From Negativicutes bacterium (GTDB taxonomy: Bacteria > Bacillota_C > Negativicutes > Sporomusales_B > JARLHX01), in assembly GCA_031292015.1 (NCBI GenBank), contig JARLHY010000093.1:1-35239 (forward strand): DNA of 35,239 nucleotides. Direction: 5' to 3'. A model generated the notes under the pieces. That model did not search any database, had not been told where the DNA came from, and saw only the letters and a program-made list of their open reading frames with translations. Positions 25,750 through 32,997 of the stretch are shown here, in pieces (the stretch's first letter is position 1; every line of letters starts with the position of its first letter). Made by a program: the position numbers and the translations under genes.

Positions 25750-26756
25750 TTGATCAGCCCCTTCTGCCACGCCAAAACCCTGTCCCGGAAGCGGAAGAGC
25801 AGCGTGATGATGGCAGAGAACAGCAGCGACATGACGATGAGGGCCGCGTAAACCTTGCCGTATTCGGCCCAGCCCTGGGCCCAGGTGATGAACCAGCCCA
25901 AACCGGCCTTGACACCGAGCATTTCGCCGACGATCAGGGTGACAAAGGACATCCCCAGCCCCATGAATAGTCCGACGAAGATGGTCGGCAGCGCCGCAGG
26001 CAGGGCCACGCGGCTGACCAGGTACCACTCGCTGGCCCCAAGGCTGCGGGCCACCTCATAATAGGACTTGTTTACATTGGCGATGCCCGACCAGGTCATC
26101 ACAGTGAGGGGAAACCAGCAGGACAACGCGATAAGAAAGACGCTGGCGGTGAAGCTTGTCGGAAAAACCACCATGGCTATGGGAATCCAGGCTGTGGCCG
26201 GGATGGGGCCTATTACCCGCAGCAGCGGATTCAGCCAGTAGTGAAAGCGGGGCGACCAGCCCATCAGGACGCCGGTGGGCAGGCCGACCGCCAAGCCGAT
26301 GGCGTAGCCGATGGCGAGCAGCCGCAGGGAGTGAAGGACACTGAGTCCAAGGATATCCCGCTCGCTGATCAGTGCCGCCAGCACCACCGCCGGCGACGGA
26401 AAATAGGGCAGCGGCAGCAGGGCGAACTTTAAAGTGACCAGATCCCATACGATGATAACCCCGATCAGCGCGGTCAGCAGCGGTGCCTTCACCAACAGGG
26501 AATTCCACCAGGCTGGGCGAAGAGTGGCCACCGTTGTGGTGCAGGCATAAACCAGTGGAAAGCCGATGACGAGTGCCCGGAAATACTGTCCCTGAAACAT
26601 CGGCTGACTATTGGCCAATAGCAGGTATTCCCCCAGCAGAACCAGAGAAGCTGCAAGTGGTAACCCTAAAACGGCCCAGGTTTTCGGATGATGTTTGACG
26701 CTGGAGTTTGCGGAAAAGTTGCTGTTTGCGGTCAGTTCCGTTATACCGTCCGGCAT
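25743..26756 (-). CDS. ABC importer permease 2 (SsuC/TauC-type, N-terminally extended)
   Basis: A 337-residue membrane permease, longer than the usual 250-270 residues. The core has the EAA-type loop (EVARSLGASEWYLVSRVALPAALP, about 245-268). The extra N-terminal part (residues 25-115) contributes additional hydrophobic segments (TWAVLGLPLAASLVLLGEY and YFRALVIGFPLVYACTTTV), so about eight helices are expected. ATG 26756 follows CAAGGAGGAAACAACT; the frame's earlier start at 26801 lies within leader element L6. First gene of importer unit 2. An N-terminal extension of this kind is found in some members of the family; its role is unknown. Confidence 0.87.
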   Translation of the reverse strand: MPDGITELTANSNFSANSSVKHHPKTWAVLGLPLAASLVLLGEYLLLANSQPMFQGQYFRALVIGFPLVYACTTTVATLRPAWWNSLLVKAPLLTALIGVIIVWDLVTLKFALLPLPYFPSPAVVLAALISERDILGLSVLHSLRLLAIGYAIGLAVGLPTGVLMGWSPRFHYWLNPLLRVIGPIPATAWIPIAMVVFPTSFTASVFLIALSCWFPLTVMTWSGIANVNKSYYEVARSLGASEWYLVSRVALPAALPTIFVGLFMGLGMSFVTLIVGEMLGVKAGLGWFITWAQGWAEYGKVYAALIVMSLLFSAIITLLFRFRDRVLAWQKGLIKW

Positions 26757-26771
26757 AGTTGTTTCCTCCTT

Positions 26772-26834
26772 GAAAAAGTCGCAGGCCGGGCTCCGCCACA
26801 AGGGCGATTCCCGGCCTTCAGTCTTCTGATCAGC
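26772..26834 (-). promoter_or_regulatory. Leader element L6 upstream of importer 2
   Basis: On the - strand GCU GA UCAG (from 26834), loop AAGA, CUGA A GGC (ending 26814). The terminator arm has changed on both sides relative to other copies (AGGCCGGG with CCCGGCCU, plus an inner UCGCC/GGCGG), so pairing is kept while sequence is not. UUUUU follows. The element ends only 16 bases before the start codon, with the ribosome site AAGGAGG directly behind the U tract. Confidence 0.72.
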
Positions 26835-26860
26835 CTATTAGGTGTTTGATTTCTGACTAC

Positions 26861-27520
26861 CTATTCTTCTGGTTGCAGCAGGCGTTTGTAGTAAAAACCG
26901 CTGGTGTACAGCGCCGCCGCCGGATTGTGACCCAGCACCCGGTCCTTGGTGATCAGGGTGGTCACCGGCGCATCGGAATATTTGATAAAGAGCGAGTCGT
27001 GCCCCACACACAAGCCGACAATGACGTTGAGGTCAGCCTGCCATTCATTCAGCAGTCTGGCCTGCAGCACAGGATTGCACATCGATTCATGGCAGCCTTT
27101 TTGAACCTTGAATTCCGGCGGGACACCGATTTCGGTTTTATCCACCGCCCCGACCTTGCACAGTACGGCGTACCCCTTAAGCCCCTTGGCCTGAAGAATA
27201 TCCTGAAATATCTTCGCTTCCTGGATAAGTCCGATGCAGGTGGCGATGCCGATCTTTTCGGCGCCCAGTCGCTTGGCGAAGGCGATGATTTCCTCCACTC
27301 GGGTCAGCTTGCCATAGTAAACGCCTTCCACTTCGGCAGCCGCCTTGGCGATGGCGGCCGTCTGAGCGTCTTTCTTGTATTCTTCGGTCACGGCGTCTGC
27401 CTGTGGCTGCGCTTTGGTTGTCAGGCAAAATTCGGGAAAGTTTTTATCCCGGCGATAACAATTGAGGACACCGCAGGAGCTGCAGGACAGTTCGCGGCTT
27501 GGCTGGTTACTCTTGGCCAT
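26861..27520 (-). CDS. DUF1847 metal-binding-like protein
   Basis: A 219-residue cysteine-rich cytoplasmic protein of the DUF1847 family. An N-terminal cluster CSSCGVLNCY plus a following Cys (FCLT) looks like a zinc or Fe-S site; further conserved cysteines lie in IGIATCIG (about 95), VLCKVGA (about 121), KGCHESMCNP (about 144-149) and GLCVGHD (about 171). It starts behind AAAGGAGA 52 bases after the DUF169 gene, with no terminator between, so both belong to the L7 unit. No enzymatic function is established for the family as far as I know; the many cysteines suggest a metal, cofactor or thiol-related role. Confidence 0.85.
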   Translation of the reverse strand: MAKSNQPSRELSCSSCGVLNCYRRDKNFPEFCLTTKAQPQADAVTEEYKKDAQTAAIAKAAAEVEGVYYGKLTRVEEIIAFAKRLGAEKIGIATCIGLIQEAKIFQDILQAKGLKGYAVLCKVGAVDKTEIGVPPEFKVQKGCHESMCNPVLQARLLNEWQADLNVIVGLCVGHDSLFIKYSDAPVTTLITKDRVLGHNPAAALYTSGFYYKRLLQPEE

Positions 27521-27572
27521 ATAGATCTCCTTTGTTTATGTCTTTCGGACAGTTTCAGAGTGCCTGCCGCCG

Positions 27573-28358
27573 CTATGGTTTGCTGCCTGTCTCTTTCCAC
27601 ATCGCCGCCAGTTGCTGGTACTTTGGCGGGAATTCCGCCTCAACCTTCAGATTTACCGGGATGGGATAGCGGACTCCCCCTCTTTCGGTCCCTTCCAGGC
27701 CCCTCAGCAGTTCGTCGAGACGGTGGAAAGGAATGCTGAAACACATTTCGTGATCCTGGGTCAGACCGAATACCCGATCGCCGTAGCAGGGCAATATCAC
27801 TTTGGCCTCACCATCCCGGCGGGTACCGATAATCATGTCGGCGCAGTCGGCCCGCGGCGACGCCGTCGCCGGCAGCGTTCCGCCTTTTGCGAACAGGGCC
27901 CCTGCGGCCAGCCGCATAACCTGGGCCGAGTTGGCGTAGACAACGACTACCTCTGGTTCGAAATCGGCCCGCCGTAGCGGCCCGACCAGGATGGTGCCGG
28001 CCTCGCCCGGACCGAGCTTTGGTATCGCCGCTTCGGCTTTAGCTCCTGCTTCCAGCGTCTCGCAGTACATTCCGGCGGCGAGGTTTCCCTGCTCGTAGTA
28101 GGGAATTAGCGGGGCATAGCCAAAGACGGTTTGGGCGATGGGGCAGGACTGGTCAGCGGCGCCGACAGCAAGTGTCCAGCCATAGCGCCTGGCCATGCCT
28201 ACCGCCTGGCAAACGCTCAGTCTTGTTCCAAGATCGCGCTCCGGTCGTTTGGCCTTGGCCGGCACCGGCTCACCCGGCTTCAGCACCCGGATGGCCAATG
28301 GGAAGGTATCCGGCCTGATATAGCGCTCCAGTTCCTGGGCTACCGTTTCATAAGACAT
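27573..28358 (-). CDS. DUF169 family protein
   Basis: A 261-residue protein of the DUF169 (COG2043) family: LERYIRPDTFPLAIRVLKPGEPVP at the N-terminus, CQAVGMARRYGWTLAV near 50, CPIAQTVFG near 72, LVGPLRRADFEPEVVVVYANSAQ near 124 and SPRADCADMIIGTRRDGEAKVILPCYGDR near 167-195, followed by EMCFSIPF. Cysteines recur at C50, C72, C171 and C191. No signal peptide or membrane segment is seen. ATG 28358 follows TTAGGAGG. It is preceded by a promoter (28492-28520) and leader element L7 and followed by the DUF1847 gene. Function unknown; membership of the same leader-controlled set ties it to the sulfur theme by inference. Confidence 0.85.
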   Translation of the reverse strand: MSYETVAQELERYIRPDTFPLAIRVLKPGEPVPAKAKRPERDLGTRLSVCQAVGMARRYGWTLAVGAADQSCPIAQTVFGYAPLIPYYEQGNLAAGMYCETLEAGAKAEAAIPKLGPGEAGTILVGPLRRADFEPEVVVVYANSAQVMRLAAGALFAKGGTLPATASPRADCADMIIGTRRDGEAKVILPCYGDRVFGLTQDHEMCFSIPFHRLDELLRGLEGTERGGVRYPIPVNLKVEAEFPPKYQQLAAMWKETGSKP

Positions 28359-28382
28359 GGTTCGACCTCCTAAAAAATGTGC

Positions 28383-28455
28383 TAAAAAAAGAACAAGGCT
28401 AAAGAAAGTTTTCAGCGAAAACTATTTCTTCAGCCTTCAATCGTTATTGATCGGC
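28383..28455 (-). promoter_or_regulatory. Leader element L7 upstream of the DUF169/DUF1847 unit
   Basis: On the - strand GCC GA UCAA (from 28455), loop UAACGA, UUGA A GGC (ending 28433). The fourth stem pair is A-U here and G-C elsewhere, a compensated change that supports the hairpin. The terminator AAGGCUGAAGAAA pairs with UUUCUUUAGCCUU (one G-U), continues with AGUUUU/GAAAAC around a CGCU loop and is followed by GUUCUUUUUUU. A promoter lies just upstream at 28492-28520. The element ends 25 bases before the start codon. Confidence 0.73.
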
Positions 28456-28491
28456 ACCGACAGTATGTAACTGGGAAATTAGATTAATGAT

Positions 28492-28520
28492 AAATTACCA
28501 TAGGCACCGGCAGGTGTCAA
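28492..28520 (-). promoter_or_regulatory. Promoter for the DUF169/DUF1847 unit
   Basis: On the - strand a perfect -35 TTGACA (28520-28515), 17-base spacer, and a weaker -10 TAATTT (28497-28492). The expected RNA start near 28485 places leader element L7 inside the transcript. Confidence 0.55.
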
Positions 28521-28546
28521 GCGCTTTTTTCCCGTTCCCTCATTTG

Positions 28547-28591
28547 CCGGCGGAATATGCGCCCTCACGATGAAGGCTCAACATCCGCCGG
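28547..28591. repeat. 8-bp inverted repeat with a 29-base loop
   Basis: CCGGCGGA (28547-28554) and TCCGCCGG (28584-28591) flank a 29-base loop, between the terminator at 28612-28651 and the promoter at 28492-28520. It has no U tract, so it is not an obvious terminator; a protein-binding site or RNA structure is possible. Role unknown. Confidence 0.3.
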
Positions 28592-28611
28592 ACAGCGCCC
28601 TCCCCCGCCAC

Positions 28612-28651
28612 AAAAGCATTGGGTTTTGCCGCAGCAAAACCCAATGCTTTT
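28612..28651. terminator. Bidirectional intrinsic terminator after the second nitrogenase-like unit
   Basis: A perfect 18-bp stem (AAAAGCATTGGGTTTTGC with its complement) closes a CGCA loop, with A and T runs on both sides. It starts 22 bases beyond the stop of the DUF2292 gene and ends the - strand unit cysK2-K2-D2-DUF2292. It lacks the conserved first hairpin of the L elements, so it is a useful contrast to them. Confidence 0.85.
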
Positions 28652-28673
28652 CCTTCTTTTTGTTATTGTTTTC

Positions 28674-29021
28674 CTAGATTCCGTCACCGTGAAGACCTTC
28701 GGCCCGGTCAAGGCGTCGTTTTTCGGTACGGTCGATCTGGATGGCCTTGCCGGCCTTCACCGACAGCGTCACCTGGCCATATTTCAGTCCTCCCAGCGCC
28801 TGCCGGATTTTTCCCTGCAGTAAGGGGGTGCGGGTTATTGGGGTTCTGTGCAGCACCTGCTGCGGCAAATCCGGGCCAAACCTGACTTTTTCCACTATCT
28901 CCATCTGAATCAGGCGTCCTTCATGGGCGGAAATTACCACAGAACCAAAACTGGTGGCTGATACGATATTTTCGATATAGGTCAGGACATTGTCGCCAAT
29001 GTCGTCAGTTGACAATTTCAT
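28674..29021 (-). CDS. Tandem DUF2292 (YezD-like) small protein, partner of nitrogenase-like pair 2
   Basis: A 115-residue protein with two DUF2292-type repeats: residues 11-47 (TSFGSVVISAHEGRLIQM, then EKVRF) and 68-104 (LKYGQVTLSVKAGKAIQI, then EKRRL). The C-terminal HGDGI is identical to that of the copy at 12287-12652. The second repeat matches the single-domain family best; the first is more diverged. It follows D2 by 45 bases and precedes the terminator at 28612-28651. The start at ATG 29021 has an AAGGCGGTGA site. Presence behind both D/K pairs, despite their opposite subunit order, argues for a functional link to the reductase. Function unknown. Confidence 0.8.
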   Translation of the reverse strand: MKLSTDDIGDNVLTYIENIVSATSFGSVVISAHEGRLIQMEIVEKVRFGPDLPQQVLHRTPITRTPLLQGKIRQALGGLKYGQVTLSVKAGKAIQIDRTEKRRLDRAEGLHGDGI

Positions 29022-29066
29022 TGCGAGGTTTCACCGCCTTTCTTCTTGTTTTTGCCGCAGGAGCGA

Positions 29067-30590
29067 TTAACCGGCCTTTGCGTCCAACGTCACCTTGGCG
29101 TCAATATAGGCAAAGGGGTCTTCGTCAAACCAGTTGGTTTGGTACGGAAGTTTTACATTGACCGCCAAGTTACGGTTGAAGGCAGGATTTCTGAGGATTC
29201 TGACCAGCCGGCGGGTAATCTCGAAAACGCCGCTGTAGCCCATGTAATTGTTGGACTGCTGAAAGATGGGGAGAATCGGCAAGCCGTGCTTTGCCGCCCA
29301 GCCATTGCCGCCGGTGTGCCCCAGATAGAGGTCCGGTTTGAGTTTTTCGATCAGGTTGGCCTGCTCGAAGGGCTGGCCGGTAGCGACATTGATGGGTACT
29401 TTTTCGCCTTCAGGGAACTCCTCCAGCAGGGTGTCGGCGAATTGGTCGTAGTGATAAGCCCTGAGGCCGATGATTTCCATACCCAGATGCCTGAGAAGTT
29501 CGGCGGTGGCTATGACTCTGATCTCTCCGGCGCAGACCAGGACCCGTTTGCCGGCAAACAGGCCGCGGTATGGCTTGAGGGCTTCTTCCAGCTCGGCTGT
29601 CTCGCGGCCTATGAGCTGCTCAGCCTCTGCTTCCAGGCCGAAATGACGGGCGATATCGATGAGCCACTGTCCGGTCTGTCTGATGCCGATGGGGATCGAA
29701 TGAAGCACAAAAGGGATGCCGTACTGTTCGCGCAGATGCTCGACGAAATAGTCGTCATGGGTGGCGCAGATGCTGACATTCAGCGCCGATTCGACAGCGG
29801 TGCTAAACTGCCCGGGCTGGGCAAAGCACGGCAGGATGTTGACGCTGAGGCCCAGCGCCTCCAGCAGCCGGGTCAGTTCAAGTTCGTCAAGGCGGCTCAT
29901 CGAAGAAACATTCAGCAGGTTGACGGTCCGGCTTTGACGCAGTCTCTCGGCGAAGTCCCGCTGCTGGTCGGCAATCAGGCGAACCCGCTCTTGCTCCGGT
30001 CGGACCAGGTTGCGTAATATCCCGTGATAGGTGGCGTCATAGGCGCTGGCCATGATCTTTGTTTTGAAGCCTTCGCAGTGAACCGGAACAATTCGGGCGC
30101 TGATCTGCTCTTGCAGTTCGGCGATAAGGCCGTCGATGTCATCGCCGATCAGGGCCGGTACGCAGCTGTTGACAATCGCGATAACCTGGGGCCGGAATTC
30201 ATCTTCAGCGAAAAGGACGGCTTCCCGGAGCCGGTCCTCGCCGCCGTTGATTGCATCCAGCTCGCCGAGGTTGGTGGACAGCCAGATCAGCCCTCTGGCC
30301 TGGGGATCGCGCAGGCGCTTGAAGGTCTTGTTGGTTCCGGCGAAGGAGACGTTGCTGCCGCCGCAGCCCACCGGGCCGTGGACGATGATGACCGTATCCT
30401 GGAGAGTATTGATGGTGGCCAGACTCAGGTTGAGCTGGCAGCCCTGGGTTTGGGCGAAAGTCCGCCGCAGGCCGTTCAGGCAGCCTTGTTTCGACTGTCC
30501 CACAAGATCGCAGCAGGAGCCGCCGTAGGCGTTGCAGACCCGCAGCCGGTCTTCACGTACCGGCGGAGCTTTCTCTCTGATAAAATCCAT
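29067..30590 (-). CDS. Nitrogenase-like component 1 alpha subunit (NifD/NifE-type), copy 2
   Basis: A 507-residue component 1 subunit. P-cluster-type cysteines: TQGCQLN (C51), GPVGCGGS (C76) and NSCVPALIGDDIDGL (C143). Cofactor-type cysteine: VSICATHDDY before LREQYGIPF (C275). The segment equivalent to NifD His442 reads SNNYMGYSGVFE and has no His. An extra Cys-rich N-terminal region (C19, C26, C27, C37) is present, as in D1. It also shares VHCEGFKTKI, NLLNVSSMSRLDELEL and the C-terminal WFDEDPFAYI pattern with D1, so the two are paralogues. Here it is downstream of its K partner, the reverse of set 1. Predicted metallocluster reductase; substrate unknown, organosulfur suggested by the adjacent cysteine synthase. 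Confidence 0.85.
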   Translation of the reverse strand: MDFIREKAPPVREDRLRVCNAYGGSCCDLVGQSKQGCLNGLRRTFAQTQGCQLNLSLATINTLQDTVIIVHGPVGCGGSNVSFAGTNKTFKRLRDPQARGLIWLSTNLGELDAINGGEDRLREAVLFAEDEFRPQVIAIVNSCVPALIGDDIDGLIAELQEQISARIVPVHCEGFKTKIMASAYDATYHGILRNLVRPEQERVRLIADQQRDFAERLRQSRTVNLLNVSSMSRLDELELTRLLEALGLSVNILPCFAQPGQFSTAVESALNVSICATHDDYFVEHLREQYGIPFVLHSIPIGIRQTGQWLIDIARHFGLEAEAEQLIGRETAELEEALKPYRGLFAGKRVLVCAGEIRVIATAELLRHLGMEIIGLRAYHYDQFADTLLEEFPEGEKVPINVATGQPFEQANLIEKLKPDLYLGHTGGNGWAAKHGLPILPIFQQSNNYMGYSGVFEITRRLVRILRNPAFNRNLAVNVKLPYQTNWFDEDPFAYIDAKVTLDAKAG

Positions 30591-30608
30591 TGCTCTGACC
30601 TCCTCTTT

Positions 30609-31949
30609 TTATCTTGTGGCCACCAACTGGCTGAGTATGTCTTCCGCGAGGCGAAGGCCGCCGGAATATCCGGCGTAGGCACGGTCCAGCACGATGCGGT
30701 TGGACACAGGGTAGGTCACGCTCAGATGGGGTACGCCCAGATCATCGGCCAGTTCTTTTTCATAGATGCTGCCCAGCACAAAGGCCGGACTGAAGGAATC
30801 GAAATAACGGCCGCCCCGGCTCTGCGGCCAGTGGGCCGCCAGATGTTTCGCCACACTGGAGGCGTCGGTGTCGAAGACCACCTGGGGCGACACGCCGGAC
30901 TGAAACTGTTTAAATCTGTCAAGGACCGGGACTTGCTGTTCTTCCGTCAGTTCGTCGGTCACCACCACAAGTTCAGGCAGCCACCCCAGGTCATCAGCCA
31001 GAAACGCGGCCAGCGGCGAGGCGTAGTTGGCGTCGGCGGCAATTACGGCATAACGCTGCATATCAAGATCGTTGTATGCGTCGGCCAGGCGGCTGAAGTA
31101 GCTGTAAAAGCGCGCCTGTTCCCCGGCGATGAGCCTGTCGGCAGTCTCTGAGTCGATACCCAGCGCAACGGCAACCTGGCGGATAAAATTCCCGGCGGCT
31201 GTCGCTCCGACGGGCAGCGGCAGGGCGATGTAAGGCGTGTCATGAACTTCGGCAAACACTTTTGCCGGGGCAATCCCCCAGGCATCCGAGACCACGACAT
31301 TCAATACGGCTTTGGCGGCGCCGCGAAGGTTTTCAATGGTTTCATCCTGACTGAAGAAGGTGTTGACCTCCAGCCCCAGTTTTTGCAGCAGCCGCTTCAG
31401 GGCGGCGAGGTTGCCCTGCCAAAAGACGTCCTGCACCGGAACTACCCCAAACAGATTGACGGTTCTCTCCTCTTTTTCGGCCTGAGGCGCCACAACTTCC
31501 CGGAACAGGGTTTCCAGCACGATGTCGTAGCCTTGATAAGAGTTGCCGCGAAACCCGCCGGTATCGGCTGCCAGCACAGGCATTTTCGCTGAGTTGAACC
31601 GCCTGGCCACACTGATGGCGTCATCGCCGATAATTTCAGTCATACAGCCGGTCACCACAAAGTAAAGATCGCCGTCCATTACCTTCAGCGTGTTCTCGAG
31701 TTGTTCGGCCAGGCGCTCCTCGCCGCCGAAGACGATTTCTTTCTCGTAGACGTTGGAACTCGGCACCGCCAGGCCGCCGCAGTAACCGCTGCCAAGATAG
31801 CCGGCAGCGCCGTTAAGGGCGTTGCCGATATTGCCGCCGCAGCCGGCAGCGGCGTGAATGATGGGTATCGTACGCGGCAGAGCGTTCAGGGTGGCGATGG
31901 CGCCGCCCAGTGTGCAGAGGAATCTCGGTCGTTCAACAAACTTGCCCAT
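30609..31949 (-). CDS. Nitrogenase-like component 1 beta subunit (NifK/NifN-type), copy 2
   Basis: A 446-residue paralogue of K1. The three cluster-type cysteines occupy the same positions as in K1: FLCTLGGA (C12), AAGCGGN (C37) and TGCMTEIIGDD (C102). FVERPRF, YCGGL, EIVFGGEERLAEQLENTLKVMDGDLYFV and GGFRGNSYQGYD are shared. It starts at ATG 31949 behind AGAGGTG, 35 bases after cysK2, and is followed 18 bases later by D2. With D2 it should form a second reductase, perhaps with another substrate range. As for set 1, no NifH-type ATPase lies beside it. Confidence 0.85.
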   Translation of the reverse strand: MGKFVERPRFLCTLGGAIATLNALPRTIPIIHAAAGCGGNIGNALNGAAGYLGSGYCGGLAVPSSNVYEKEIVFGGEERLAEQLENTLKVMDGDLYFVVTGCMTEIIGDDAISVARRFNSAKMPVLAADTGGFRGNSYQGYDIVLETLFREVVAPQAEKEERTVNLFGVVPVQDVFWQGNLAALKRLLQKLGLEVNTFFSQDETIENLRGAAKAVLNVVVSDAWGIAPAKVFAEVHDTPYIALPLPVGATAAGNFIRQVAVALGIDSETADRLIAGEQARFYSYFSRLADAYNDLDMQRYAVIAADANYASPLAAFLADDLGWLPELVVVTDELTEEQQVPVLDRFKQFQSGVSPQVVFDTDASSVAKHLAAHWPQSRGGRYFDSFSPAFVLGSIYEKELADDLGVPHLSVTYPVSNRIVLDRAYAGYSGGLRLAEDILSQLVATR

Positions 31950-31984
31950 AGCGCACCTCTTCCCAAAAAGTCATAACATCAACC

Positions 31985-32917
31985 TCACTCCGGGTCCTGA
32001 AACAGCGCGGTGGAAAGATATCGCTCACCGGTGTCCGGCAAGATGGCGACAATGAGCTTGCCGGTATTTTCCGGCCTGCGGGCCACCTGGAGAGCGGCGA
32101 AGGCGGCGGCGCCGGAGGATATCCCCACAAGCACGCCTTCTTCTCGCGCCAACCGCCTGGCTGTTGCGAAGGCTTCGTCATTTTTCACTTTGAATATTTC
32201 GTCCACAAGCGGCAGATGGAGCACCTGGGGAACGAACCCGGCGCCGATCCCCTGGATTTTATGCGGTCCGGCTTTGCCGCCGGACAAAACCGGCGAATCG
32301 AAAGGTTCCACAGCGACAACCTGCACTGCGGATTTGCGTTTTTTGAGGATTTCGCCCACGCCGGTGATGGTGCCGCCGGTCCCGACACCGCCCACCAGAA
32401 TATCGATTTTGCCGTCGGTGTCGTTCCAGATTTCCTCGGCGGTGGTTGCCCGGTGGATTTCCGGATTGGCGGGGTTGTTGAACTGCTGCGGCACAAAGGA
32501 ATTGGGCGTCTGCGCGGCGAGTTCCTCGGCTTTGCGCACGGCGCCTTTCATCCCGTCGGTCCCCGGTGTCAGCACCAGTTCAGCGCCGTAGGCCCGCAGC
32601 AGATTGCGGCGCTCGACACTCATGGTGTCAGGCATGGTCAAAATCAGGCGATACCCCTTGGCAGCGGCGACAAATGCCAGTCCGACCCCAGTATTGCCGC
32701 TGGTAGGCTCGATGATCACGGTATCAGGACCGATCTGGCCCGCTTCCTCGGCGGCCTTGATCATGCTGAAACCGATCCGGTCCTTGACGCTGCCGGCCGG
32801 GTTGAACGACTCCAGTTTGGCCACCACGTCGGCTTTTGTTCCCACCCCCAGCCGATTGAGCCGCAGCAGGGGCGTACCCCCAATAAGATCAGTAAGGTTG
32901 TCGTAAATTCTACTCAT
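31985..32917 (-). CDS. cysK: Cysteine synthase A-type O-acetylserine sulfhydrylase (copy 2)
   Basis: A 310-residue PLP enzyme closely related to the copy at 11119-12054. PLP lysine in [10 protein letters not shown] (K45), [12 protein letters not shown] near 82, [13 protein letters not shown] near 179, [22 protein letters not shown] near 211 and [11 protein letters not shown] near 267. It opens the unit cysK2-K2-D2-DUF2292, behind AAAGGAGGTAAAAAAC. Unlike cysK1 it has no L element; its 80-base upstream gap contains only a small GTTGT/ACAAC repeat. Coupling to a nitrogenase-like reductase suggests direct capture of sulfide or another nucleophile released by that enzyme. Confidence 0.92.
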   Translation of the reverse strand: MSRIYDNLTDLIGGTPLLRLNRLGVGTKADVVAKLESFNPAGSVKDRIGFSMIKAAEEAGQIGPDTVIIEPTSGNTGVGLAFVAAAKGYRLILTMPDTMSVERRNLLRAYGAELVLTPGTDGMKGAVRKAEELAAQTPNSFVPQQFNNPANPEIHRATTAEEIWNDTDGKIDILVGGVGTGGTITGVGEILKKRKSAVQVVAVEPFDSPVLSGGKAGPHKIQGIGAGFVPQVLHLPLVDEIFKVKNDEAFATARRLAREEGVLVGISSGAAAFAALQVARRPENTGKLIVAILPDTGERYLSTALFQDPE

Positions 32918-32997
32918 GTTTTTTACCTCCTTTTTATTGGTGTTTGTTTATGTTGTATCTAAAACAACGATTACTCGCAGCTGTGTGGCATTGATTT

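Noticed and set aside
25735..25760. An eighth leader element (GGCTGATCAAATGG on the - strand)
   Set aside because: It lies in the end of the permease coding sequence and is not followed by the CUGAAGGC half or a terminator.
25750..26028. N-terminal extension of ATPase 2 (frame open to 26028)
   Set aside because: It overlaps the permease gene in another frame and reads as low-complexity His/Gly/Arg-rich shadow; ATG 25749 has a proper ribosome site.
12674..31949. Classical nitrogenase (nitrogen fixation) genes
   Set aside because: No nifH, nifEN or nifB are visible, the His442-type ligand seems absent, and the surroundings are sulfur genes.
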